Of a stretch of DNA of 13,530 bases, positions 1 through 8,213 are shown in pieces. The notes under the pieces were generated by a model. The model was not told where the DNA came from and did no database searches. It was given only the letters and a program-made list of their open reading frames with translations. Origin of the DNA: Prevotellaceae bacterium. Its GTDB lineage: Bacteria > Bacteroidota > Bacteroidia > Bacteroidales > Bacteroidaceae. The stretch spans positions 1 through 13,530 of the forward strand of contig JAFLUV010000046.1 of NCBI GenBank assembly GCA_022508635.1. The letters are read 5' to 3'. Made by a program: the position numbers and the translations under genes. The first letter of the stretch is position 1. Every line of letters starts with the position of its first letter.

Positions 1-2
1 CT

Positions 3-134
3 GGCCGACTCGTCACGATCATGCATGATCAAATTATGGCAACAGACAAGATGAGAGAAAACGTTGATCAGACCATAACAGGAAACAAAGACGGTACTTT
101 ATTAGAAAAAATCTCCTCCATTAAATCTTTTTGA
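3..134 (+). CDS. Possible C-terminal end of a gene cut by the left edge
   Basis: A reading frame is open from the first bases of the window to a TGA stop at 132-134, giving about 43 residues without a start codon inside the window. The translation is mixed polar and charged (it includes MRENVDQTITGNKDG and ends in SIKSF) and its codons resemble those of the neighbouring genes. I do not recognise the family. It ends 45 nt before the sigma-factor gene on the same strand. A chance open frame of this length is possible, so the call is weak; only sequence to the left of the window would settle it. Confidence 0.35.
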   Translation, partial: GRLVTIMHDQIMATDKMRENVDQTITGNKDGTLLEKISSIKSF

Positions 135-179
135 CTATTTCAGAGTCTTTATAACAGATGCATCTCAAAAGCAAAGACA

Positions 180-692
180 ATGAACCACGAAAATATCATC
201 ACAAAGAACAAGCTCGCGGAACTATTGCGACAAGAACATCCGCGCCTGATGAGGTATGCCTGTTACCGTCTTGGCAACACAGACGATGCAAAAGATGCGC
301 TACAGGATACCTACCTGAAAATCTGCGGGAAATTCCCCTGCGAGACGAGCACTGAGGTGAAAGACTGGCGAAGCTATATCTTTCGGACGCTATCGAACAC
401 CTGCACTTCACGGCTTTTACTGTCATGCCGGCTTAAGACGATTCCCTTAGACCTTCGCACGGACATGGCCGACACACCATTTGAAAGCAATGAAGCAGAC
501 TATCGGCGGATAGTTCAACTTCTTGCAGAAATCCCTGAAGAACAAGCCGAAGTAATACGACTCCGAATATATGGCAACAACAGCTTTAGCGATATAGCCA
601 GGATTCTCTCCCTTCCTCTGCCCACAGTGAAATCCCGCTTCCTCTACGGACTGGAGAAAGTCCGCAAGGCGATTAAACAAACACAACATTAA
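180..692 (+). CDS. ECF-family RNA polymerase sigma factor
   Basis: This is a 170-residue extracytoplasmic-function sigma-70 factor, a typical length for the family. Region 2 spans about residues 12-80, with the helix DALQDTYLKI (39-48) matching the core-binding and -10-recognition part and WRSYIFRTLSNTC (63-75) the end of region 2. Region 4 spans about 112-166: EIPEEQAEVIRLRIYGN, then a helix-turn-helix in which SFSDIARILSLPLPTVKSR reads the -35 element. Such factors direct RNA polymerase to a small regulon when released by their anti-sigma partner. The next gene, 19 nt downstream on the same strand, encodes such a partner. The ATG at 180 has no Shine-Dalgarno sequence, as is usual in Bacteroidetes. 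The signal sensed and the regulon cannot be read from the sequence. Confidence 0.93.
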   Translation: MNHENIITKNKLAELLRQEHPRLMRYACYRLGNTDDAKDALQDTYLKICGKFPCETSTEVKDWRSYIFRTLSNTCTSRLLLSCRLKTIPLDLRTDMADTPFESNEADYRRIVQLLAEIPEEQAEVIRLRIYGNNSFSDIARILSLPLPTVKSRFLYGLEKVRKAIKQTQH

Positions 693-711
693 CTCAGACA
701 AGACATCAATC

Positions 712-1995
712 ATGAACTGTAAGGAATTTAAGAGTAACATAGCCGACCTCTTCGACACCACCATTAGTATGCAAACACAGGCTGAGTGCAAAGCTCACAT
801 GGCTGAGTGCCCTGCATGCAAAGCATACTACGAGGAATTGACCGAAGGATTCAAAGCATTACAACCACAGGAGGCTTCCTCCAAGCAAGCTGTCTGCAGC
901 CATGTCACGAAACATCATCGTCTCTGGCATTCCGCAATTGCTGTAGCTGCATTCCTGTTCGGAATCTTCATCGGATGGAGCCATTTCTTCTCCACATCTG
1001 CCGTAGCAGTGAACCCGTACAGCCTCCTCTACGAGCAAGGGATTAAAAGCATGCAGAGCGTTGGCAACTTCCAAATGAGCGTCTATGCCCGAACCGCCCC
1101 CAATGAGAACTTTGCCTATTTCGACCCAGAAGCCGACTTCGTAAGAATAGACATCGGGCTATTCCGGCAGAACGACAGTGTGTTCTTTCGTGCAGAGAAA
1201 CAAAACGGACGTACCATCGTATTCGACGGCCAGACACAATATATGTGGATTCCCAACGCCCTCTACGTGAAAGAGCCTCACGCAGCCAACCTACTTGAGA
1301 ACTTTGTCAGCCTGCTCCACCCTGAGCACCTCCTGGCCATGCAGGAATCCGCTATCAGCTTTTCCCAAAAGAACGAAGTGACACGTACAGAAACCGACTC
1401 GACCATCATCTTGACATTCAAGGAAACTGAAAGAAACAACAATCTGCGACACCTGCTGGGAAACGGGGAAACGAGTGACTGGGAAGTAGAAGTTGAAAAC
1501 GTGTTTACAAAAAAAGACGGACTACTGCGCTTTGCCAAACTCTGGGTTGTCAATAAAGGCAAAAAGACCCTCCTGCTCCATACCGACCATATTCAATATA
1601 ATATCATGATGAGCCGTAAGAACCTCACACAGATTCCAGAAGCTCAATGGACAGAGGTTGCAGGAGTAATACCGGACATGACCGGTGAGCGGCTCTGTAA
1701 ACTACAGAACGAGACTGCCGTACAAGCCACCCGGCGCATCCTCCAAGCCATCGTCAGTGGCAACGGCAGGCAAGCCTGCGAAGCACTGGTCTATTATGAG
1801 AATATGCTCCCTACGCTGACAAGTGAAATGAAAGGCTGCAAAGTCACAGACTTCAAGGAGCATTGCGACAGTGACTACATCGGAGCATACGTGTTCTACA
1901 CTCTTACGTATCCCGATGGAAGACAAGAGCAGAAATATATCGCCATCAGAAACGACAACGAAAAACATATCTGGATTGTTGACGGTGGACTATAA
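712..1995 (+). CDS. Membrane-anchored zinc-finger anti-sigma factor with a large periplasmic region
   Basis: This 427-residue protein probably holds the preceding sigma factor at the inner membrane. The cytoplasmic N-terminus has the zinc anti-sigma (zf-HC2) signature C3...H29-x3-C33-x2-C36 within residues 1-45. One hydrophobic segment follows at about 71-89 (LWHSAIAVAAFLFGIFIGW). The rest (about 95-427) should lie in the periplasm. Residues about 105-325 form a beta-rich region (VFFRAEKQNGRTIVFDG, QTQYMWI) that recalls RseB/LolA-like lipid-binding folds. Residues about 335-427 end in YPDGRQEQKYIAIRND and HIWIVDGGL, a pattern I associate with small NTF2-like/DUF4878-type domains. These two periplasmic assignments are inference. 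The protein is far longer than a minimal anti-sigma factor (about 100-250 aa), which points to direct sensing of an envelope cue. The gene is very likely co-transcribed with the sigma gene. Confidence 0.82.
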   Translation: MNCKEFKSNIADLFDTTISMQTQAECKAHMAECPACKAYYEELTEGFKALQPQEASSKQAVCSHVTKHHRLWHSAIAVAAFLFGIFIGWSHFFSTSAVAVNPYSLLYEQGIKSMQSVGNFQMSVYARTAPNENFAYFDPEADFVRIDIGLFRQNDSVFFRAEKQNGRTIVFDGQTQYMWIPNALYVKEPHAANLLENFVSLLHPEHLLAMQESAISFSQKNEVTRTETDSTIILTFKETERNNNLRHLLGNGETSDWEVEVENVFTKKDGLLRFAKLWVVNKGKKTLLLHTDHIQYNIMMSRKNLTQIPEAQWTEVAGVIPDMTGERLCKLQNETAVQATRRILQAIVSGNGRQACEALVYYENMLPTLTSEMKGCKVTDFKEHCDSDYIGAYVFYTLTYPDGRQEQKYIAIRNDNEKHIWIVDGGL

Positions 1996-2048
1996 CAAAT
2001 TATCTCATGCCCCACTTGCTCGAAGAAAATTCTCTTAAGCGCGAAAAA

Positions 2049-2122
2049 TCGTACGAAACAAGCTCAAAACGGACATTTTATCGTACCTTTGCAGCTGCTT
2101 AACGACAATGAGATTTGTACGA
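2049..2122. promoter_or_regulatory. Repeated TCGTAC/GTACGA sites around the amidase promoter (possible operator)
   Basis: Three copies of one hexamer lie within 74 bp: the 8-bp palindrome TCGTACGA at 2049-2056, TCGTAC at 2081-2086 (overlapping the -7 box) and, inverted, GTACGA at 2117-2122 touching the start codon. A further palindrome, GCAGCTGC, lies at 2091-2098 near the expected transcription start. This layout would suit a dimeric repressor, but no regulator is identified and the sites are short. Confidence 0.3.
2084..2091 (+). promoter_or_regulatory. Bacteroidetes-type -7 promoter box for the amidase gene
   Basis: TACCTTTG matches the Bacteroidetes sigma-ABfr -7 consensus TAnnTTTG exactly. 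It is followed by GC, giving a transcription start near 2097 and a short leader to the ATG at 2122. No convincing -33 TTTG element is seen at the usual spacing. The box shows that the in-frame ATG at 2089, which lies inside the promoter, cannot be the start used. Confidence 0.6.
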
Positions 2123-2970
2123 TGAAAGTGACATTGATACAGATGGACATAACATGGGGAGCCGACGGGGAGCACCGCGGCAGCCTGCAAAGGAACCAAG
2201 AGACGGCAGGACGTGCTATGCTCTCGGCAGAGAAAAGCGATCTTTACGTCCTGCCTGAGATGTGGAACACTGGCTTTGTCACCGTACCGGAATCGGTAGC
2301 GGAGCCAGAGGATGGCGACACATTGTTGTGGATGCAGCAAATGGCCGACAGGCTGGATGCTGCCGTTGCCGGAAGCATTGCCGTGCGGGAACACGACTCT
2401 GCCAGAGGATTCCAGTACAGGAACCGTCTGTATTTCGTCATGCCGCGAAGGAAGGACGATACAACTGAACATAGGACGCGGGATACTACGGAGGAGGTCA
2501 ATGCCCGATGGTATGACAAGCATCATCTCTTCACCTACGGGGGCGAGCATCTGCACTATGTCGCCGGCAGTGAACAAACCACCGTCGAGTGGCGCGGTGT
2601 TCGCTTCCGCCTCTGCACCTGTTATGACCTTCGTTTTCCGCTCTGGCTGCGATGCCATGACGACTACGATGCGTTGCTATGCGTAGCCTCATGGCCTGCG
2701 TCGCGCATACACGCATGGCGCATTCTACTACAGGCGAGGGCAATTGAGAACCAATGCTACGTCCTGGGAGTAAACCGCATCGGCTGCGATCCTATCTGCC
2801 AATACATAGGCGGAACAGCCTTCGTAAATCCATACGGACAAATGGAAGCTTGCCAAGAAAACAAAGCCGACGTCCTGACAAGGGACATCGACATGGATCA
2901 CCTTCGTACTTTTCGCAAGAAGTTCCCGGTATTAGAGGATGCTGACGACATCGGGTTGCTGACGCTCTAA
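2122..2970 (+). CDS. Nitrilase-superfamily amidohydrolase, probable omega-amidase (YafV/Nit2-like)
   Basis: This 282-residue cytoplasmic carbon-nitrogen hydrolase carries the Glu-Lys-Cys triad of the superfamily: E46 in LPEMWNTGF, K133 in YDKHHLFTYGGE and C167 in CTCYDLRFPLW. The CYDLRFP nucleophile motif and YDKxHLF lysine motif are those of omega-amidases, which hydrolyse 2-oxoglutaramate or 2-oxosuccinamate to the keto acid and ammonia, a repair step after glutamine or asparagine transamination. The C-terminal part keeps the family pattern (QARAIENQCYVLGVNRIG; GGTAFVNPYGQ). Length is normal. An in-frame ATG lies 33 nt upstream at 2089, but it sits in the promoter box, and the family N-terminus (MKVTLIQMDITWG) begins at 2122. 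The gene converges on rel, with 20 nt between the two stop codons and no terminator visible there. Precise substrate is inferred. Confidence 0.9.
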   Translation: MKVTLIQMDITWGADGEHRGSLQRNQETAGRAMLSAEKSDLYVLPEMWNTGFVTVPESVAEPEDGDTLLWMQQMADRLDAAVAGSIAVREHDSARGFQYRNRLYFVMPRRKDDTTEHRTRDTTEEVNARWYDKHHLFTYGGEHLHYVAGSEQTTVEWRGVRFRLCTCYDLRFPLWLRCHDDYDALLCVASWPASRIHAWRILLQARAIENQCYVLGVNRIGCDPICQYIGGTAFVNPYGQMEACQENKADVLTRDIDMDHLRTFRKKFPVLEDADDIGLLTL

Positions 2971-2990
2971 CGCTCTGGCAAAAATGTCGT

Positions 2991-5276
2991 TTAATGACGG
3001 CTAACCTCTTGTATCTCCTCTATCTTCTTTAGATCCTGACAAATGGTCTGAAGGTCGCTAACATCATGGACACCGAGCTTTATGTCGGCAGAAAAAAGCC
3101 CATCGCCAGTCTCAACGTGCAGGCTGTGGATGTTGACGTTGAGTTGTTGGGAGAGTATAGCCGTCATGCGATGCAGTACGCCTACACGGTCAAAGCCTGC
3201 AATGTGGAGCGTAGCAGGAAAGGAGACTCCACCATGAATGTCCCATTGTGCGGACAGAATATGATTGCCGTCGCTCGCCTTCAAACGCTTGGCAATGTCG
3301 CACTGACGCTTGTGTATGACAATGATCTGCTGCTCCTTGTCAATGTATCCCAGCACATCGTCGCCTGGAATTGGGTGACAGCAGTCACAGATGACGTAGC
3401 GCTTGATAGTCTCTTCGTTAAGTATGAGCGGCTTCTTTTTGTCTATCTGCAGCGGAAAATCCTGTCTACCTTCCGCTTTTCCACTTTGTGCTTCCTCCTT
3501 TTCGTCATGGTGACGCTTGAAGATGGTCAGATACCTCTTCCACTTCTTCCCCTTGTGCACTTCCTCTTCGAGCACCTTCAGGTCGACCTCATCCAGCACG
3601 ATTGCTTGCGAGCCAATGGCAGAAAGAAGCTCGTCACGCGACTGAAAACCATGGAAGCGGCAAATCTTCTCCACATTGGTGCTGGTAGGCTCTTTCTCGT
3701 TTGCCAGAAGGAATTCGGTGAGGATATCCTCGCCCTTCTTCCGGCGCTCCCTTTCCTCACGACGCAATATTGCCTCTATCTTACCTCTCGCCTTAGCAGT
3801 TGTGGTGAAACCTATCCACTTTTTGTCCACTTTCTGATTCTTGGATGTAAGTATCTCCACCTGGTCTCCACTGTTCAAGACATAGCTGATGCCCACAAGC
3901 TTATGGTTTACCTTTGCCCCTATACAATGCGTTCCGAGGAAAGTGTGGACACTAAATGCAAAATCAAGCACCGTACAACCCGCAGGCATCGTCTTAAACT
4001 CGCCCTTTGGTGTCACAACGAATATCTCATTGGCAAAGAGGTTCAGCTTGATCGTATCTAAAAAGTCTATGGCATTCGGCTGAGGGTCGTCCAGGATCTC
4101 ACGTATCGTGTGCAGCCACTTGTTCAGTTCGTTCTCATTATTCTCATTGATATCGCCATCCTCATCATCACTTGTCTCACCCTCCTTGTACTTCCAATGA
4201 GCCGCAAAACCGTTCTCTGCAATATCGTCCATACGCCTGCTGCGTATCTGCACCTCTATCCATTTGCCCGCCTTGCTCATAAGAGTCGTGTGCAACGCCT
4301 GATAACCATTCGCCTTCGGATTAGAAACCCAATCTCGCAGACGGTCAGGATGTGGCTTGTAGATGCTGCTGGCCGCAGCGTATATCTTAAAGCATTCCGC
4401 CGTCTCATCCGCTCCTTCTTCTACGTCGAAGACGATGCGTACCGCTAAGATGTCATACACCTCTTCAAAGGTAACATGCTTCGCCTGCATCTTGCTCCAG
4501 ATACTGTATGGTTTCTTTATGCGCGCCTTTACTTCATAGCGTATTCCCGCCTCGTCAAGCTTTTGCCGGATAGGTGCCGTAAATTGCTCAAATATAGTGG
4601 CAAGTTGATCGCGAACACCCGCCAACTGCTCCTTGATGTGCTGATACTCCTCTGGATGCTCATAGCTGAAGCTCAAATCTTCAAGTTCCTCCTTCACCTT
4701 GTTCAACCCAAGCCGATGAGCCAGCGGTGCATATATATATAATGTCTCGCCCGCTATCTTGTATTGTTTACTTGGTAACTGGCTGCCCAATGTGCGCATG
4801 TTGTGCAAACGATCGGAGATTTTGATGAGGATGACGCGTATGTCATCGCTCATCGTCAGTAGAAGTTTCTTGAAGGACTCTGCCTGTGCCGACGCTTTAT
4901 CGCCAAAGATGCCGCCGGATATCTTCGTCACGCCATCCACAATCTGCGCTATCTTCGGGCCAAAGATATTGGAGATATCCTCCACCGTATAGTCCGTATC
5001 TTCTACTACGTCGTGCAGCAGCGCCGAACAGATGCCCGTACTGCCAAGCCCTATCTCGCTGCATGCAATCTGCGCCACAGCAATAGGGTGCATGATGTAT
5101 GGTTCTCCAGAAAGGCGACGCACACCTTTATGAGCCTCCTTGGCGAAATTGAAAGCTTTGTCTATAATGTCCAAATGCTTGCAATGCCGCGATGCCAAAT
5201 AGCTGTCCACCAGACGCTGATAGGCTTCCGTTACAATCTTTTCATCCTCAATCTCACGCGGGCTCAGTTTTTCCAT
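2991..5276 (-). CDS. rel: Bifunctional (p)ppGpp synthetase/hydrolase, Rel/SpoT family
   Basis: This 761-residue RelA/SpoT homologue makes and degrades the alarmone (p)ppGpp during starvation. The order is: HD hydrolase (about 40-180; H49 in EAHKG, H63, H88-D89 in LLHDVVED, D155 in SDRLHNMRT); synthetase (about 240-360; YDILAVRI, NPKANGYQALHTT, IEVQIRS); TGS (about 417-478); a linker with the conserved cysteine cluster CDCC at 630-633; and a C-terminal ACT domain from about 685. The synthetase loop reads RLRD, the basic type of bifunctional Rel enzymes, not the acidic ExDD of synthetase-only RelA. The HD residues are intact, so hydrolysis is expected. I start at the ATG at 5276; an in-frame TTG at 5300 would add eight residues. 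It is the last gene of the parA-parB run, 29 nt after the transglycosylase gene. Confidence 0.96.
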   Translation of the reverse strand: MEKLSPREIEDEKIVTEAYQRLVDSYLASRHCKHLDIIDKAFNFAKEAHKGVRRLSGEPYIMHPIAVAQIACSEIGLGSTGICSALLHDVVEDTDYTVEDISNIFGPKIAQIVDGVTKISGGIFGDKASAQAESFKKLLLTMSDDIRVILIKISDRLHNMRTLGSQLPSKQYKIAGETLYIYAPLAHRLGLNKVKEELEDLSFSYEHPEEYQHIKEQLAGVRDQLATIFEQFTAPIRQKLDEAGIRYEVKARIKKPYSIWSKMQAKHVTFEEVYDILAVRIVFDVEEGADETAECFKIYAAASSIYKPHPDRLRDWVSNPKANGYQALHTTLMSKAGKWIEVQIRSRRMDDIAENGFAAHWKYKEGETSDDEDGDINENNENELNKWLHTIREILDDPQPNAIDFLDTIKLNLFANEIFVVTPKGEFKTMPAGCTVLDFAFSVHTFLGTHCIGAKVNHKLVGISYVLNSGDQVEILTSKNQKVDKKWIGFTTTAKARGKIEAILRREERERRKKGEDILTEFLLANEKEPTSTNVEKICRFHGFQSRDELLSAIGSQAIVLDEVDLKVLEEEVHKGKKWKRYLTIFKRHHDEKEEAQSGKAEGRQDFPLQIDKKKPLILNEETIKRYVICDCCHPIPGDDVLGYIDKEQQIIVIHKRQCDIAKRLKASDGNHILSAQWDIHGGVSFPATLHIAGFDRVGVLHRMTAILSQQLNVNIHSLHVETGDGLFSADIKLGVHDVSDLQTICQDLKKIEEIQEVSRH

Positions 5277-5305
5277 AGCATTATCTTTGGGGATAGGCAA
5301 TAGGT

Positions 5306-6580
5306 TTAGTTCACTCTTATTTTTTGTCCGGCTTGGATGTTTGTACCCTTAATGCCGTTTAGCTGTTGCAGCCGTGACACAGTGGTGCGGTTGCGCTTGG
5401 CTATTGCTCCCAACGTGTCGCCCTTGCGGACAGTGACAGTCGTACCGTTTCCCTTCTTATTGGACGGAGTTTTCACGGGCACAGGAACATCGGGCACCAA
5501 ACGTGCTTCGTTCGCAGTAACATAAATTGAATCCCCTGCGTCGATGAAAGTACCGACGGCTGTCGTAGGCAGGCGCAAGGTACAGGTATGGCTCTCACCA
5601 GGGATGAGCGATGTGCGATACTGCGGATTAAGTGCACGAATCTCTTCCTGACTGATACCCACCAGTTCTGCTATACGTTCCATACGTACATTACGGTTCA
5701 CTTGTATCGTGTCAGTATTCATCGGCAACGTCGTATTGACCGGACAGATGTTGTGGTCGCAATAATAATTCATGATGTAGTTGGCTGCAATGAAGGCTGG
5801 TACATAGCCACGTGTCTCTGCCGGCAGGTAAGGATAGATGGTCCAATAGTCCTTGACACCACCTGCCCGCTTGATGGCTTTGTTGACATTGTTCGGGCCA
5901 CAGTTGTAACTGGCAATGACCAGAGTCCAATCTCCGAAAATACTATAGAGGTCGTGCAGATACTGAGCGGCAGCATAGCTGGACTTGATAGGGTCGCACC
6001 GTTCGTCAATAAGACTTGTCACCTCCAAACCATACTGCTTACCCGTTCCTATCATAAACTGCCAAAGACCAACAGCTCCTGCACGGCTGGCGGCAGTGGG
6101 ATTGAGGGCGCTCTCTATAATAGGCAAGTATCTTAGCTCAAGCGGTACCTGATAACTTTCGAGAGCTTCCTCAAAGATGGGATTATAGAAATTGCTCGCG
6201 CCCAACAACACGGAAACAGATTGACGCAAACGACCACTATAAAGATTGATATATTGTTGCACTACATTATTATAAGGCATGTCTACCACGTTGGGCAGTC
6301 GGCTCAAACGCTTAGCATAAGTCTCGGGATCGAAATCAGGGTTCTCCCCTGTCGACTCACATTGCTCATCGAATTGAAGGAACTTGCTTGCATGCCAACT
6401 GGCAAGCAGGCTGTCAATCTCCCGCATTTGCAGACCTTCAGGCAGTTCAACGGAGAGAGCCAGACTGTCCTCTTCATTCTTATCCTGCATGGCAATGGAA
6501 GACAGGAAACAAGAAGGAGCAGCCTGGACAATGGTAAAAGATAGCAGCAATAATGTAAGGAATATAGTATATTTGTTCAT
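5306..6580 (-). CDS. Secreted lytic murein transglycosylase with C-terminal LysM (MltD-like)
   Basis: This 424-residue periplasmic enzyme cleaves the glycan strands of peptidoglycan, forming 1,6-anhydromuramyl ends. A signal peptide covers about residues 1-20 (FLTLLLLSFTIVQA, cleavage after VQA); the nearby C24 lacks a good lipobox, so a soluble or peripheral form is more likely than a lipoprotein. The SLT domain spans about 135-275, with catalytic E156 in PIIESALNP, then GAVGLWQFM and ASYNCGPNN (223-231). A single clear LysM (about 381-424: VRKGDTLGAIAKRNRTT...IRVN) binds glycan. A second, degenerate LysM-like stretch lies at about 291-337 (RMERIAELVGISQEEIRALNP). It sits 12 nt after the DUF5683 gene and 29 nt before rel, suggesting co-transcription with the partition genes and a role in wall remodelling during growth or division. 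Confidence 0.94.
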   Translation of the reverse strand: MNKYTIFLTLLLLSFTIVQAAPSCFLSSIAMQDKNEEDSLALSVELPEGLQMREIDSLLASWHASKFLQFDEQCESTGENPDFDPETYAKRLSRLPNVVDMPYNNVVQQYINLYSGRLRQSVSVLLGASNFYNPIFEEALESYQVPLELRYLPIIESALNPTAASRAGAVGLWQFMIGTGKQYGLEVTSLIDERCDPIKSSYAAAQYLHDLYSIFGDWTLVIASYNCGPNNVNKAIKRAGGVKDYWTIYPYLPAETRGYVPAFIAANYIMNYYCDHNICPVNTTLPMNTDTIQVNRNVRMERIAELVGISQEEIRALNPQYRTSLIPGESHTCTLRLPTTAVGTFIDAGDSIYVTANEARLVPDVPVPVKTPSNKKGNGTTVTVRKGDTLGAIAKRNRTTVSRLQQLNGIKGTNIQAGQKIRVN

Positions 6581-6592
6581 TGTCTGAATTGT

Positions 6593-7297
6593 TTAGAAGT
6601 TGATGAGGCACTGTATACCGGGGGTTGTCCGGTTGTGGTGCATGTCAATACGTTCTGTCTCTAACATCGTCGGCAGTAGCTGGACACTGAGGTCACGTGA
6701 AATATCGAATGTTGATAGCTCGGCATCAACGTAGGCATCAATGACCGAAAGAAGATATACACCTCCGAATGCAAAGATACTCAGGTCACGAAAGCGACGA
6801 AAGGTGTCTTTCTTACTCTTGAATATACCTTTGAAGCGTTCCTCCTTACCCTCGATACTATAGTTCGGGGGCAGCATCTTCTCGTAGCTCTTCGTGTTCG
6901 GGTCGCTATCCATAATATCAAGATAAGCCTGCGAATAGTCAGACAGCATCTGGTTGTTCCACGTGAGGGCATAGACGCAACCCAAAAATCCTCCATACAC
7001 AATGGGTAGCTTCCAGTATTTGCGGTTGTAGATTTGTCCAGCTCCCGGTATCACGAGTGCAAGCCACGTGGCACGAATAGGATCAGGCTTAAAGGTGGAC
7101 AAGTCGCGGCGCACACGCCTATTCAAGAGTATGTCCTCGGTGATGGCATGGAGAGCAACCGTGTCAATAACGATAGTATCACGTTTCTGCAGTGTAGTAG
7201 GCACAGTGACTTCCCTTTCCTGTGCTGAAAGGACAGATGCGAAACCAAGCCACATGAGCAGGGTTGGCAGAAAGGGGAACGTGTACCTAAGAACCAT
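6593..7297 (-). CDS. DUF5683-family membrane protein
   Basis: This 234-residue protein has an N-terminal signal or anchor segment (about 5-26, ending VLSAQ) and two further hydrophobic stretches at about 97-115 and 172-188. Between them is the hallmark IPGAGQIYNRKYWKLP (83-98), typical of DUF5683 proteins that sit next to parB in many Bacteroidetes. The biochemical function is not established. Its ATG overlaps the parB stop by one base (TGATG), so translation is probably coupled to parB. The constant link to parAB on one side and a cell-wall lytic enzyme on the other suggests an envelope role tied to growth or division; that is inference. Two weak parS-like sequences lie inside the coding region. 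Confidence 0.88.
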   Translation of the reverse strand: MVLRYTFPFLPTLLMWLGFASVLSAQEREVTVPTTLQKRDTIVIDTVALHAITEDILLNRRVRRDLSTFKPDPIRATWLALVIPGAGQIYNRKYWKLPIVYGGFLGCVYALTWNNQMLSDYSQAYLDIMDSDPNTKSYEKMLPPNYSIEGKEERFKGIFKSKKDTFRRFRDLSIFAFGGVYLLSVIDAYVDAELSTFDISRDLSVQLLPTMLETERIDMHHNRTTPGIQCLINF

Positions 7298-8199
7298 CAG
7301 CTACGGAGCTTGTCAAGCATTTCCACGATACGTTCAAGCTCGGATTCGTTAGAGAAAGGGATGCTTATTTTACCTTTACCGCTGTCCGAACAAGTCATCT
7401 CTACACGGGTCTTGAAGATTTTTCGCAATTCCTCGCGCAAAACATTATAGTCAGCACTCAGATTGGAGCCTTTCTGTCGGATACGCGTACCGGTTGCAGT
7501 CTTGACGGAAGCACCTTCACTCAGACTTTTTACCATTTCCTCTATCTTGCGAACGCTCATGTGCCCATTCTTCATCTCAGCAAACACTTTGAGCTGTGCC
7601 TCGGGATCGGAAAGAGCAAGCAGGGCACGGGCATGCCCCATGTCTATCTCGCGGTTGCGGAGTGCTACCTGTATACAGGCAGGAAGCTTGAGTAGACGCA
7701 GATAATTGGTGACAGTGGCACGGTTCTTGCCTACACGTTCGCTCAGCTGTTCCTGTGTCAGGTCGTACTGTTCGATAAGGTTCTGGTAAGCCAACGCCAC
7801 TTCCAACGCAGTGAGGTCTTGTCGCTGTATGTTCTCGATGAGTGCCATTTCCATCATGTTCTCATCGTCCACGGTACGGATGTAGGCAGGGATGGTGAGA
7901 AGTCCAATGCGCTGACTGGCACGCCAACGGCGTTCGCCGGCAATGATGACGTAGGTACCATCGCCCATATCACGCAAAGTGATGGGCTGTATAACACCTA
8001 TCTGCCGTATGCTGTTGGCCAGTTCCTGCAAACTATCGTCGTCGAAGTCACGACGCGGCTGATTAGGGTTGGGACGAATGTCATCCATGCGCACTTCGCA
8101 GATATTGGACGAGCCGTTGGTCTCAATCTCTTCGTTTTGCAGCAGGGCATCAAGGCCTCTGCCCAGCGCCTGTCCTTGGTATTTCTTACGAATAGCCAT
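7297..8199 (-). CDS. parB: Chromosome-partitioning protein ParB (Spo0J family)
   Basis: This 300-residue ParB is a CTP-dependent DNA clamp that loads at parS sites and, with ParA, segregates replication origins. The N-terminal segment (KKYQGQALGRGLDALL, 5-20) is the ParA-stimulating region. The ParB/sulfiredoxin-like CTP-binding domain covers about 33-125 and includes GERRWRA (88-94) and ENIQRQDLTALE. The helix-turn-helix that reads parS lies at about 147-170 (LTQEQLSERVGKNRATVTNYL). The C-terminal part (about 245-300) should carry the dimerisation domain. Length is typical for a chromosomal ParB. It starts 14 nt after parA and overlaps the next gene by one base. Confidence 0.96.
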   Translation of the reverse strand: MAIRKKYQGQALGRGLDALLQNEEIETNGSSNICEVRMDDIRPNPNQPRRDFDDDSLQELANSIRQIGVIQPITLRDMGDGTYVIIAGERRWRASQRIGLLTIPAYIRTVDDENMMEMALIENIQRQDLTALEVALAYQNLIEQYDLTQEQLSERVGKNRATVTNYLRLLKLPACIQVALRNREIDMGHARALLALSDPEAQLKVFAEMKNGHMSVRKIEEMVKSLSEGASVKTATGTRIRQKGSNLSADYNVLREELRKIFKTRVEMTCSDSGKGKISIPFSNESELERIVEMLDKLRS

Positions 8200-8213
8200 A
8201 TCCTTGTGTTTGG

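Noticed and set aside
131..155. TTGACT and TATAAC as a sigma-70 style promoter before the ECF gene
   Set aside because: The spacer is only 13 bp and Bacteroidetes housekeeping promoters use TTTG/TAnnTTTG; no such box is found in 1-179.
3066..4061. 331-codon open frame on the plus strand
   Set aside because: It lies entirely antisense to rel, which has intact HD, synthetase, TGS and ACT domains; the frame shows no recognisable protein features.
5277..5300. TTG start for rel eight codons upstream
   Set aside because: An ATG at 5276 gives a family-like N-terminus; the TTG would leave only five bases after the preceding stop codon and adds nothing conserved.
5588..6136. 182-codon plus-strand open frame
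   Set aside because: It is antisense to the SLT domain of the lytic transglycosylase and shows no protein family features.
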